DNA of 64,000 nt from Ampelocalamus luodianensis. Its lineage: Eukaryota > Streptophyta > Magnoliopsida > Poales > Poaceae. Where the stretch lies: positions 222,196-286,195 of the forward strand of contig JAYEVH010000143.1 in NCBI GenBank assembly GCA_036346255.1, written 5' to 3'. The notes under the pieces are model-generated. The model saw only the letters and a program-made list of their open reading frames with translations. It was not told the DNA's origin and made no database searches. Position 1 is the first letter of the stretch, and every line of letters begins with the position of its first letter. Below are positions 11,200 through 21,990 of this stretch, in pieces. The position numbers and the translations under genes were made by a program.

Positions 11200-13000
11200 G
11201 CTGGCTATAGAATAGGATAAGGAACTCAGCCTTCGGGTTCACTTCTTGCTTTCAAATTGCTTTGACTTTGACCGAATCGCTCTTCTGACTACTTACAGAA
11301 CAACGCCTTGCTTCTTGCTAAACTTCTCGCTTCACTGAAAACTTGACAAACGGCTCTTGGTGAAAGGCATCTTGAAACTTGATTGCTTCTACCGGGCTAC
11401 TTCGCCGGTGCTTGAGGGCACTTTTTTAGTGGAGGAAATCTTGTCACTGACCGGCAACTCGGGTTAGCAAACTAACTCTTTTCTCAAGGCTTCGAATCTG
11501 AACTAAGCGACACATTTTTGTCAACTCGCTGCATACAATTCTTTGTACAGAACTCCAATAGGTATTCTAAAGATAGACATGGCTGCGAAGGTGAAAATCT
11601 GTATAGTCTGTGTAGCTTCCTTTTTGAACACTGCTACTTAAATTCCATTTAGGATTAAGGACCCTTGGTCTTCTGCTTCATGATTAATGCAACATCCACA
11701 TACTTTGTAATTTGATGCGCTACTAGGTGAGCGATGACTTACACGATCAACCACTCAACTTTGAGAGGTGACAACTACGATCGGTCGACATCCGGGTTGT
11801 AGAGAAACTCTACACATAACACTTACTTGCTCGACTTGGTACTCTGAGTTAAGGCACAACTCATTAATCTTTTCAATCTGTCTATTGATTCAGGGCGATT
11901 CACAATACTGAACTGAAATGATCACCCAAGCATCATGTAGACTCGCCGCTAACACAAGATAAGTGAGATCCTTGGTGCGACACTAACTTCTCGACACGTC
12001 GTGCAATTTGACCATCTCTGTAGATCGACCTGCACCCATCTTGACGAATGTTATATCATGCGTATACAACCTCGTCAGTATACCACTCGCTGGCGGTCTC
12101 CAAACTAGGTGATATTGACAGAATGAAGCGACAAATTTCTGTCAAATGATCAACAATCACCCTTCAAGAAATTATATCCCGATTGGGTCCTGGGAGATCC
12201 CATATATGAGTTCTCAGGAATAGAAGTACTCTCACTAGCCTCCAACATTTTGGCTGATTTTCTGACATGCCAAACACATGGCAACCCATTCTGCGATATT
12301 TCACTTTATTTTGGATCATCACAATGCCACTTTGAGATCTTTGTACACCTTGGTACTTTCGAAGAAAAGTAGAATGCTTACACTCAAATGTTGGTTTGAT
12401 CATCAACTACTGGAGTTCCTTCTCATTAGATATGCAAATATACTAATTGATCCATGGATCATTTTGTTTGCCTTCAGTGGGTTCTCACTCTTTCCTTGGC
12501 TTTACGTGAGGACGGATCACTTAGCGTTCTTGTCACCTCACCGATTTCTAGCATCGGTCCGAACTCGGGTTCAACAGATATCCTTGCAATCGACTCAAGA
12601 TCCAAACTCTAAATTTCACGAGTAACTTTAGTGGATCGATCAACGATCCTTGTGGTAGCTCTTACGTTTCAAAGTATTTGTCAGATCTTTCCTGCAGTGC
12701 GAGGAACGGATTCCAACCTCATGGTTCTCAATCCAATAACCATCTTTGTTGCTCCACGGTAGCAACTTCGAATTATGACTAAGATAATTCACCACCTGAA
12801 ACTTCTTAACACACCAATTCTTGGATGTTCCGTGATAAAAGCTATCAAGGTTCTTTCTGGTATCTGACAATACGAACATTGGAGTTGTGATTAATCTCTT
12901 TCGAAATTCTTACAAACACGGTTCACTTCTAGCGGCTGGCGAACTTCTCTTCTTGCAACCGGTGAGGGGTCTTGGCTAACTTGAAACGACTGTCTCATTT
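11200..13000 (-). pseudogene. Fossil pol of element B
   Basis: No open frame remains, but patches still match the G1 integrase. A 20-base stretch at 12174-12193 is identical to the G1 segment coding for the LPRTQSGY motif (2999-3018). Weaker matches continue leftwards in the order expected for the rest of the integrase core, to about 11760. Between the patches the sequence is scrambled by small changes. The reverse transcriptase part is not recognisable. Compared with the LTRs, this region is much more decayed. Confidence 0.5.
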
Positions 13001-13777
13001 ATCTTCAACTAACACTGTCTCGAAATGACTGCTTCACTGGTATTCAACTGACACTTCTAAGCTGACGGGTTTGATTTGCCACTGCCTTTATCTGATAAAG
13101 TCATCTGATCTACTCTATCATTTTTGGCAAACTCGTTGGCAACTTTTGTCATAATTCATCTGTGATGTAATTCCTTCTAGAATTGACTGATCCTAGGTAC
13201 CAAGTCAGAGACGAACTTGACTTTGAATATGGTTGCATCTTTGCATAGACCACTTGCAATGAAGATTGCATATTCTCTTGGATCTGAGACATTATCCATT
13301 GATTAGATTCTTCAATCGTTTACTATTGTCTCATCGCTATGCAAAATGATGAGTTGGAATTCAACATCACATTCCATAGTTACGACTCTCTGACCTTCAA
13401 TCATCATGACTTAACGCTTGATTACTCAACTTGCAAAGGCAGACTCTTGGAAAGGTATCCAATGATTTAATATCCAATAATTTCTTTTTCTCCGTAACTT
13501 GCATGCAAACATGTCCACATTTTTGCTTTCTAACAAAGGAAAGGTTACAATGATTCCCTGAATTTACTGTTACTAATAGAGGCATGACACTGCATGATCT
13601 GGTATCACCAATCTAGACTTTCTTGGTAACATCATCATTCAAACGTCTCTTCTTTGACTACTTCATTGGGCAAACGGATCCTGGTGCGTTACCAACTGCT
13701 CTAGGAGTTAAAATCTTAACTGAGCTGACTTCTGGTATTCTTGCATCTGGAGTGAGTGACTGGTTCCACTGAGGACA

Positions 13778-14200
13778 CTAGCTGATGTAGTGACCTTTTC
13801 CATGATTGTTGTAGCATAGACATGTCGAATCTTGCGATTTTTCTGACAAGACTATGGCAGAACGACTATTCTGGGGTTCTTCAACCTTCAAGAAGGATAG
13901 TCGCTTTGTAGGGCATCTCTTGGTATAGTGGTCTTGCTCACCACATTCAAAACACACTCTTGATGATACTGGCTCGTTTCTCTTTTGAGGTGGGTTGCCA
14001 AGGTCAATATTCTGCTTTTGTAATTCTTTAGCTGACATATCTTGTACTGACAATGGTTTGCCTTCTCTTGCTAATGTTCTGACAGTAGCTCGAAAGTTTT
14101 CTCGCTGACGTTGCATTGCAAAAGTCAACACGGAATACATAGGGCACTGGCTCGGACAATGATCATCGCTTTCACACAAGAAGCATGTGATCTTGATCAT
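13778..14200 (-). pseudogene. Element B gag: zinc-knuckle part
   Basis: A 140-codon open frame with two clean CX2CX4HX4C zinc knuckles: CFLCESDDHCPSQC (codons 6-19, about 14146-14185) and CFECGEQDHYTKRC (codons 83-96, about 13913-13954). A third, degenerate one lies near the end (CLCYNNHGKGH). Such knuckles bind nucleic acid in the nucleocapsid part of gag. The linker between them is rich in charged residues. It is the best preserved coding piece of element B. Confidence 0.72.
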
Positions 14201-14563
14201 GGGACATTTTCCAACGGAATGGTTTCTTTCGCAACTGGAACAATTGATATTGTGCTCATCGACACTATGGCCTATTTCTCCATAGCGGATACATGCACAA
14301 ACTTCGACTCATCCAGTTGTGACACTTCAAATGACAATGACCGTATGGGATGTAGGATATCGAATAGCAAGTTTCTCTTGATCACTCTTGCTTGATGTTG
14401 CGTCTTTGTTAAAAGCGAAGAACTCTAACCATGTGATGGTCTTCTTGTCCTGATGGGCGGCATGAAAGTTTTCCCATCAATCTAATGTAACTCCTTCTAA
14501 TTGATGAGCGGCATAGAGAACTTTCTCATTATTGTTGCACTGCATAATAGTTAGCTTTTTCTT

Positions 14564-15121
14564 CTATTGTGCGAATCCAAGATTCTGCATGGTTGATCCT
14601 TCAAAGATAGACGGCTTGGTCATCATGAACTTTGATTTGAACTGAGGGTGCGTCGTTGTGATGGCAACGAGTTGCGCATCATTGCAAACATTACCAATGT
14701 CCGACGATCGCATTGTTGCTGGCATGAGTGGGTTCTGGGTGGCAGGAAACTGGCTCGAGTCCTGATGTGTCACTACTTGCACTACAGATAGTAGCTGGTT
14801 ATCATCTGCTTTGGTACTAACGCTGGCGACGGTACGATGACTTGCTTGATTATTCTGATTCATCAAATCGATTAAAGTAGCGGTGGTCTGATTCTGCTGG
14901 GTCAGCCTGTTGTTCATGTTCTACATCATCGCATTCATGAGTTGAGTCTGAGCTACCAAGAATTGTTCCATGACTGGATCGCTACTCGGCAGTCGACAAC
15001 TGCCCTTTGGGATTGACGAGTGCAGTGTGGTCTGATCTGTCTCAAGATTCTCGACAAAGGTGGCTTCACCGGGTTCTCCATCTGTTGGTGACCAAGGCTC
15101 ATAGATGCGAGGGAAAAGCAT
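14564..15121 (-). pseudogene. Element B gag: N-terminal part, frameshifted
   Basis: Two adjacent minus-strand frames, 14921-15121 and 14564-14917, look like one protein split by a frameshift. The first ends in a Gln-rich helix-like stretch (EQFLVAQTQLMNAMM). The second continues with NNRLTQQNQTTATLIDLMNQNNQ and ends in a KPSIFEGS stretch, as at the start of gypsy capsid domains. Gln/Asn-rich helices before capsid are common in plant gypsy gag. It is called from context and composition rather than a full domain match. Confidence 0.5.
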
Positions 15122-15786
15122 AAGGTAAGGGAAGACAATCTACTAAGGGAAGTAGGTTTAACCCAAAGAACACTAAGGAACACACAAATAGCCGGAAAGC
15201 TATTAAGAAGCATAAAACTCACGGCGGACTACATCAAGAAGGAAACAAAGATCTAATCGTCTAGTCGATTAAACTCTAACTTAACAGGCGACTTGGCTCA
15301 ACACGGGAGGAACCTACGATTTATCCTATATGGTTGGTGCAAGAAAACTCGAATCTGGTCACGGTCTTCATCAAGCGTTGACTGCTTGCGATCCTTGGAG
15401 GCGAAGCTTGAAGAAAGATGGAGGCGACGTACAACTTCTTCTTAGTCTTGAATTTTTGCGACGCATTTGTCTTGAACACTTGGGAGATGTTGACACATTG
15501 TTGTTTGTTGCGTGGTCTTCAAACAGTTGCTCAAAACAGCTCTTGGACATCCACCAAGACATTCGACATGGATAACGATGACTATAGAAGTTATGAGAGG
15601 AGAGAGTCCAATTTAGTACTCAAAACGGTGACAAAGAATGTAGATGAGAAATGAATAGAATGGAGGAGTATTAGAATAGACAAGGTGAGAATAGCACATC
15701 ATTAAGATTTTCCATTTGTAAAATAAGTTTTGAAGTTTTCCTTACAAACGGCCATTCTAACTAAGGTCACGACCTACGATCGATAT

Positions 15787-15798
15787 GGCTCGATACCA
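15787..15798 (-). promoter_or_regulatory. Primer binding site of element B
   Basis: The minus strand reads TGGTATCGAGCC four bases inside the 5' LTR edge. This is the initiator tRNA-Met site TGGTATCAGAGC with one base missing. The missing base follows the CAG-to-CG pattern seen throughout the window. Confidence 0.82.
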
Positions 15799-15802
15799 CC
15801 TC

Positions 15803-18800
15803 CGCCGGGACCCAAAATTACAGTCGGACCCTCTGTGTATCTTGCACTAGTCCGGGATCACGCTAGTGCACACAAGTGGCAACATCGATGAAATATCATT
15901 TCCATATACAAAGATGACTAATAAATAGGCAAATAACAATAAATATCAGAGTAAAGACCTTAAGGTCAAAGCTTACAATTAATGCCTCAGAAGGCGAATA
16001 GCTCAATGAAGGCTGCAATGAACGAAGCGGAATAACTCGGTGAAGCCCATCCATATGCCCAAAGGCAATCGGTCAGGTCGCGCGACACAGTTCTTCTCGA
16101 TCCTTGAAGTAGACCTTGTTGACCGACGATTCCTCCATTTACAGTAGGTTTGGGCGCAAGTTTTACAACAAGCGTGAGTACACAACCGTACTCGCAAGTC
16201 ATACCACAGAATAAAATGCATAGATGCAGGCTTATTCCAAAGGAAATGGCTTCGTGGTTATTTTGCGAAATGCAACATTTGCAATTGAATACAAATAATA
16301 GATTGAAAGCATAATTCAAAACAAATAGATAATATTAATTTAACAGTTGTTTTCACAAAGACACACAAACCTAATCAAATTCTTTCACACGACCATATGA
16401 CTTAAATCACACATTGTCTCTTCCCAATAGTTTTATGAAAATCTACCCTCGTGTGAAATCCACGAGCATTGTCCATGACCATGACGCGCTATTCGAATAG
16501 ATTGTTTAACACTCTGCAGAGGTTGTACACTTTACCCACACGATATAACGGTGTGGCGCGCGATCATAACAAAGCGGTTCGTAAACTTCATCTCGACATT
16601 GACATTCTTATTCACATAGTACCCATATCACATAGCTTAACCTATCCACACGAACATCAATGTCAAGACTCCATAACTTACTAAGTTAGGCCCGTTTTAT
16701 CGACATGTGGTCGCATGATGAAGGCTCAGTTCAATGGCGCACAAAGTTAAGTCCTTAATTGACCAAGGCAAGACTTCCATTTTCTAACTAAGTCACAAAG
16801 ATTATCATTCCCATCACATAGTCCACCATGTCACACGATCTCCACCACTTGCCTCGGTCTAAATCCTTTACCACCGAGTTGGTTTTAGTGCAACACATGC
16901 CATCACGAAGTAATAACACATAGCACACAGTTTTACACAAAGTTCCATAATCACATAGTCAAATTTATAATTGCAACTCGAGTTATGATGATGACTCGTT
17001 GCATGGCTAAGCAATCTACTCGTACTAACCAACCCACGTTGGTAATACCATAGCACCAACTAAATATGAACCAATCTAGGGTGACAAAAGATTATGACAT
17101 ACAATTGACAAAGTGGATATAACAAATTGGATTAATAGCTAAACCCAAAAGCATTTAAATAATTACTTAAAGTAAATGCAATAATTTAAATCAAAGTAAT
17201 TTTAAAAACTGGGATTCAATATGATCAAAGGTATAACTTGTCTTGCTATAGCAATGATGTTCTCATTTTATCTTCAATCTTCTACCTGCTTGTTCTTCAG
17301 CTCTTTCGGACGATTCCGGGACTTCGGCGTCTAACGAGAAAGAAAGCGCAAAACAAACTAAATTCAAAAGACAAATCAAATAAACTCCAAATTGAAATTG
17401 AATGGTACTAGAAGGTAGATATTGAATTTAGATGAATTTAGAAACTTGAATGGGTTCAATCGGAATTCAGATGAAGAAGATATGGCTTTTGGAAGATTGG
17501 AATTCACATGAAATGATGAAAAAGCTCTACGGAATATTCTCAGAATATTCTATTCCGAAAATATTTAGAAAAAGAATGAGTGTATGATAGGTGGGACCGA
17601 CCGGTATTTATGAATTTCTAGAATTAAAATAATTCTAGAAATAAGGTAGAGAGAGTGACAAGCGGGACCAATAAGATAAAAGGATTTTCAAGAATTAAAT
17701 TAATTCCCGAAAATAGAATTAGGGGTCGACATGTGGGTCACTGGTCTATGGACCAGGTCCACAGGGATATGCTAGTCCACGGTGGACCAAGCTCATGAAC
17801 AAGGGTTGACCAAGATTTGACTGACATACGGGACCCGCATATAAGAGAGATAAATAATTAGGATTTTAATTAGGACGATGACATATGGGGTCAACATGGA
17901 AGTGGAAAGAACTATATTTTCTTGCATGACATGTGGGGTCTAGATGAAAGAGATATAGATATATGGGCGAATTGGAAGGTGTGGATGACAAGTGGGACCA
18001 AGTTGCTAGAAAAGAGTTTGTTCGCTATATATATATCGATTGGATGATATGTAGCTTTGTAGGCCCACACACCTAAGAGAAAACAAGAAGATGCCAATAT
18101 AACAAATGAACAAGCAGAGAATGACTCTGCACGTTGGGTTTAGGTGCAATTGTATGGCAAGGTTTTAGCAAAGATTTTGCAATGAATTGACAAAGCATGT
18201 ATTAGGAAATAATTAACAGAGAGAGAAGGTGACTAGAGAACAAACCATATATTCACGTCTTGGATGCTAGACAAGAACATGAACCGAAGTTACATGCAAA
18301 TTATGATGCAAGGAGGTGGCGATGCAGTGCGCAAGGATTAGAGAAGGATTAACAGAGGAGAAACAATCATAGAGAATGACCAGCAGAGCGACCAACAAGG
18401 AACAGCGAACTCAATCGAGATATACATGCACACGTCTTTGGACTCGGCAATGAGCAGTGCACATGCATGAAGCGATGCGCTGTGAGTGGCGGCGGCGGCG
18501 ACGCAGCAGCGGTGAAGGGCAAAGCGGAAAGGAAGCGACGAGCGGGACGCGATGGCGCGGTCGGATTTTGGAAAAACTCACCGAGGAAGCGAGCAACGCG
18601 ATGAACACGGTTTGGCTTTAATGGCGACGCGGTGCTCGGCGATCTTGAGCGAAGTGGATGGAACCATGGCGAGAGGCGACGGCGAAGCCAACGCCGCGAG
18701 CGGTTGGTACGGGGGCGTCGGATGAAGCGCGATTCGCGGAGAAGAACCTCGGTTGGAGCTCGGTTTTCGGAGATTGCGGAAAATAGATCGGTTTGGAGAA

Positions 18801-19281
18801 ACCAATTGAGGGATTGGAAGAGGATCAACACGGACGCGTGGCGCAAACCGCTTCGCTTTTATATGCACCGTAGAGGAAGATATGGAAGTTTGAATATTTC
18901 GGTTTGAAGCGGATACGTTACGGACTCTGCGTTCGGTTCGGCGAGGAACACGATGAACAGTGTTTCGCGCAATCTGTAGCACGTGGGCGGAGAGAGAAAA
19001 ACTGATTTTCGGAATTAAAAGAAATCCCAAAAATCAAGGAGACCAAATAAAATAGCAAACAAATCGAGAAAAATCTCGAGAAAATGCCCAAAATTCCTTG
19101 GAACACAAGGAAGCCAAATAACACAAGTTTTATTTAATTAATGTTTATATTAGTCAAATTAAATATTTTTAATTTAGAAAATTCCCAATTAAGCTTTATT
19201 AATTCAAATAAAATTGATGAAATTTCCAGGGACCTAAACTACTCAAAAGATTTTTGAAAAGCCAAATTTTGGGACGTTACA
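15803..19281 (-). repeat. 5' LTR of element B (3.48 kb)
   Basis: Full-length partner of 7665-11155. On the minus strand it starts TGTAACGTCCC at 19281. Its inner end reads CCCGGCG where the other copy has CCTGACA, so the canonical CA end is lost. A minus-strand TATA box is kept at 18856-18863. Most differences from its partner are small and sit at CAG, CTG or CCG. Confidence 0.92.
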
Positions 19282-20732
19282 ACCTCCCAGCTTATTCAAA
19301 GTGTAGGATCTGTAGAATGAACATCATTCATTGTTTTATCCTTCGTTTTGCATGTTCTCTCCTTTCCAGTCAATCTTCTTTTAGTTAGTTCTATCATTAA
19401 CCAAGTCAAATGCACTATCACATTTGATGAGGATCCGTGTTTGTTCTAGGAGAAGAGAACCAGGAAGAGAATTGGGACAGGAATAAGGCATAATGAGCTG
19501 TGGTATTTTGTTCAGGTTGATACGGCATTAGTTGTGGCTGTAGGAATTGAGGGAGAAATTTTGTTACATCATCGCTTGGGACATCCGTCATTTGAGAGTT
19601 TAAGTCAGCTATAATCTGATTTGTTCAATAAAGTAGACAAGAGTAAACTTGTGTGTGATGCTTGTGAGTTTGGAAAGCATACACGATCTACATATAGTAG
19701 AATTGGTCTTCAAAGTTATGATCCTTTTATATTGATACATTATGATGTTTAGGGTCCGTGCTTAGTTACTTCTGTGAGTGGTTTGTCACATTTATTGATT
19801 GTTATACTCGTATGATTTGGATTTATATGACGAAGCACAAGAGCGAGGTCCTTCGGTGTTTTCAGGACTTCCATAGAATGGTTTCTACTCAGTTTGATGC
19901 AAAGGTTCGGATTCTTCTAATAGACAATGGAACTGAGTATGTTAACAAGGAGTTTGCAGCATATCTCTCAGAGGAGGGGATACTTCATCAAACTACTTGT
20001 CTAGGAACCCCATTTTATAATAGAGTGGCTGAAAGGAAGAATCGATATTTATTGGAGGTAGCACGTTCACTTATGTTTCAGTTCAATGTGCCAAAGGGAT
20101 TATGGAGCAAGGCAGTGATAATGGCAGCGTATCTCATCAATCGCATGTCATCTCGAATACTTAGAATAGAGTCTCGACTTAACTTTTTGGGTGTGGGAGT
20201 TTAAGGTGCCTCCCAAGGTGTTTGGGTGTGTGTGCTTTATGCGGGATCATCGACCAATGGTTGGCAAGTCGTGGATCATGACGGTGATGTGTATCTTTAT
20301 AGGTTATTCATCAAGTCAAAAGGGCTATAGATGTTGGAATCCAATTGAGCGAAAGTTGTTCGTGAGTATGGATGTGACATTTTGGAAGTTTGAGCCGTAC
20401 TACACGAGTGGAGGTACTCTTGGAGAGTTTTTAGAGTTCTCTCCTATCACTGAGGATGACAGTCGAGAGGGGGACAATGATAATTAACGAGAAGAAGTCA
20501 TTGTAGGGACAATTTCGTGCCCAAGTCTAACGAAATATGCGAGAGACGTGATAACACCAAAAGAATTGAAGGTTTATCGGTGAAGGCGCTTTGGAAAACA
20601 AGGGAGAAGTAGAGGGACAAGCAGTCACACATGAGCCACCAACGGAGCTGGCAGAGCGCAACTGCAATGACCATAGCACGAGCAGTAGGCTTTGCCAATT
20701 GATCCAATCCTAAATCCCTCCTCGAGTCTCTC
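19282..20732 (+). mobile_element. Copia A, fragment 2 (GAG-pre-integrase and integrase)
   Basis: The copia frame resumes after the ACCTC duplication. The GAG-pre-integrase zinc-finger part shows LLHHRLGHPSFESLSQL near 19562-19612 and KLVCDACEFGKHT near 19648-19686. The integrase core follows in the 148-codon frame 19758-20204: FIDCYTRM (first Asp), LIDNGTEYVNKEF (second Asp) and the NRVAERKNRYLLEVARS region (Glu). A second frame, 20191-20487, carries FKVPPKVFGCVCF and IFIGYSSSQKGYRCWNP. Several stops interrupt it. The fragment ends at the solo LTR insertion. Confidence 0.88.
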
Positions 20733-21928
20733 TGTAACAGCCCTGAATTCCTAAGTTGAATTAGTAAGCATTTAATGTGCCTTTGTGAAATTGTGGACTT
20801 TTAAAAATATTTTGTTGCAAAACAAATGTGTTTAAATCTGATCTTCCAAAATCCTAGAAATGAATTTTCTAAAAAAAAAAATACAATTCTGTCAAGATCT
20901 TGAAATTTAGTTCAGAGTGAGGTATAAACTTTATGTTGATTTTTTTTATTTTGAAGACTGGAATTAAACCCAAAAAATCATATACTCCTTCTTCAATTCA
21001 AAAGCTTAAATTGAAGTTGGGGCAAAACTAAAAAGGTTTTCAAATGTGGAACTATTTATTTGGATTTCAATTTAAAAATAGTAAAACCTCTCCTAAAATA
21101 CGTAAGGTAGTTTCAAAAAGGAATCTCAATTTCAAACTTGAAAATAGTTTCTTTATCTCAGAAATGCAAACTGAATTTTATTTTAAAATATAGTAGGAGC
21201 CATAGCTGGGAATATTTTAGTTGGATTATATTTTCTTTGTTGTGCTTATTTGAATTTTTCTGGAATTTTTTTAGGATATTTGGTTCCCATTTAATTTGCA
21301 TGTTCATATTTGAATTTGAATATGAAATACAAATAAATCTTATGAACAGTGCTTGGAAATAATTTCCCTAGGTTCTGGAATCCCTAAGAAACTCACCTTT
21401 AAAATTTCATAATTTTTAGGATTAATCTGCTATTTTTAAGCAACCAGTCAAACTAGTGAATTAAAAGTCAAATACCAAAAACATAAACTTGAAAGAATTC
21501 TAGAGAGAAATTCAGTACATGAAAAATCCTGGAAAAATACATTGATATAAATAATGTCAGGAACCTTCCATAAAAATTTCAAGACTTTTAGAGGTAAACA
21601 TCTAGGTCTATAAATTATCTAATCAACCTCAACCACTTTTGCAAAAATCTAGAAACCTGATTTTCCCTCACCCTCACTTACCTACAGGCCCCACTCGACA
21701 GGGTCATCTTCTCCGCGCTGACCACCATGCGCCAGTGCCTCTACCAAAACGCCCGCATGGACGTCACGCCACCCGGTCACCTCCGTCTCCCTCCATCACT
21801 CCCGTCGTGCCCTGAGCCCCGCTGGAACATCAGGAAGCCGCCACGGGAGATGTCGTCGATATTCTCGTCGTCAAACGCGTGGAGAAGGCGCGAGTGTCCT
21901 CGGAACCGCACCACTTTCCCCTCCCTAA

Positions 21929-21990
<62 letters not shown>

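Larger units (their letters stand above)
7665..19281 (-). mobile_element. Complete Ty3/gypsy element B, non-autonomous
   Basis: The 11.6 kb element is flanked by perfect 5-bp target duplications ACCTC (7660-7664 and 19282-19286). On the minus strand it has a 5' LTR (15803-19281), a tRNA-Met primer site, gag remains, a fossil pol, a C-rich/G-rich polypurine tract and a 3' LTR (7665-11155). The two LTRs are similar along their whole length, so insertion is fairly recent, yet the internal coding part is far more decayed. It sits inside copia A. The LTR ends and polypurine tract are related to G1. Rice has described non-autonomous families related to RIRE3 and RIRE8; membership is a guess. Confidence 0.93.

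Noticed and set aside
15787..15800. Possible tRNA gene near a tRNA-like sequence
   Set aside because: Only the 12-base primer site is present; there is no cloverleaf.
7665..19281. RIP-like or deamination mutation as the cause of LTR differences
   Set aside because: The dominant change is CAG to CGA or CG, not C to T or G to A.
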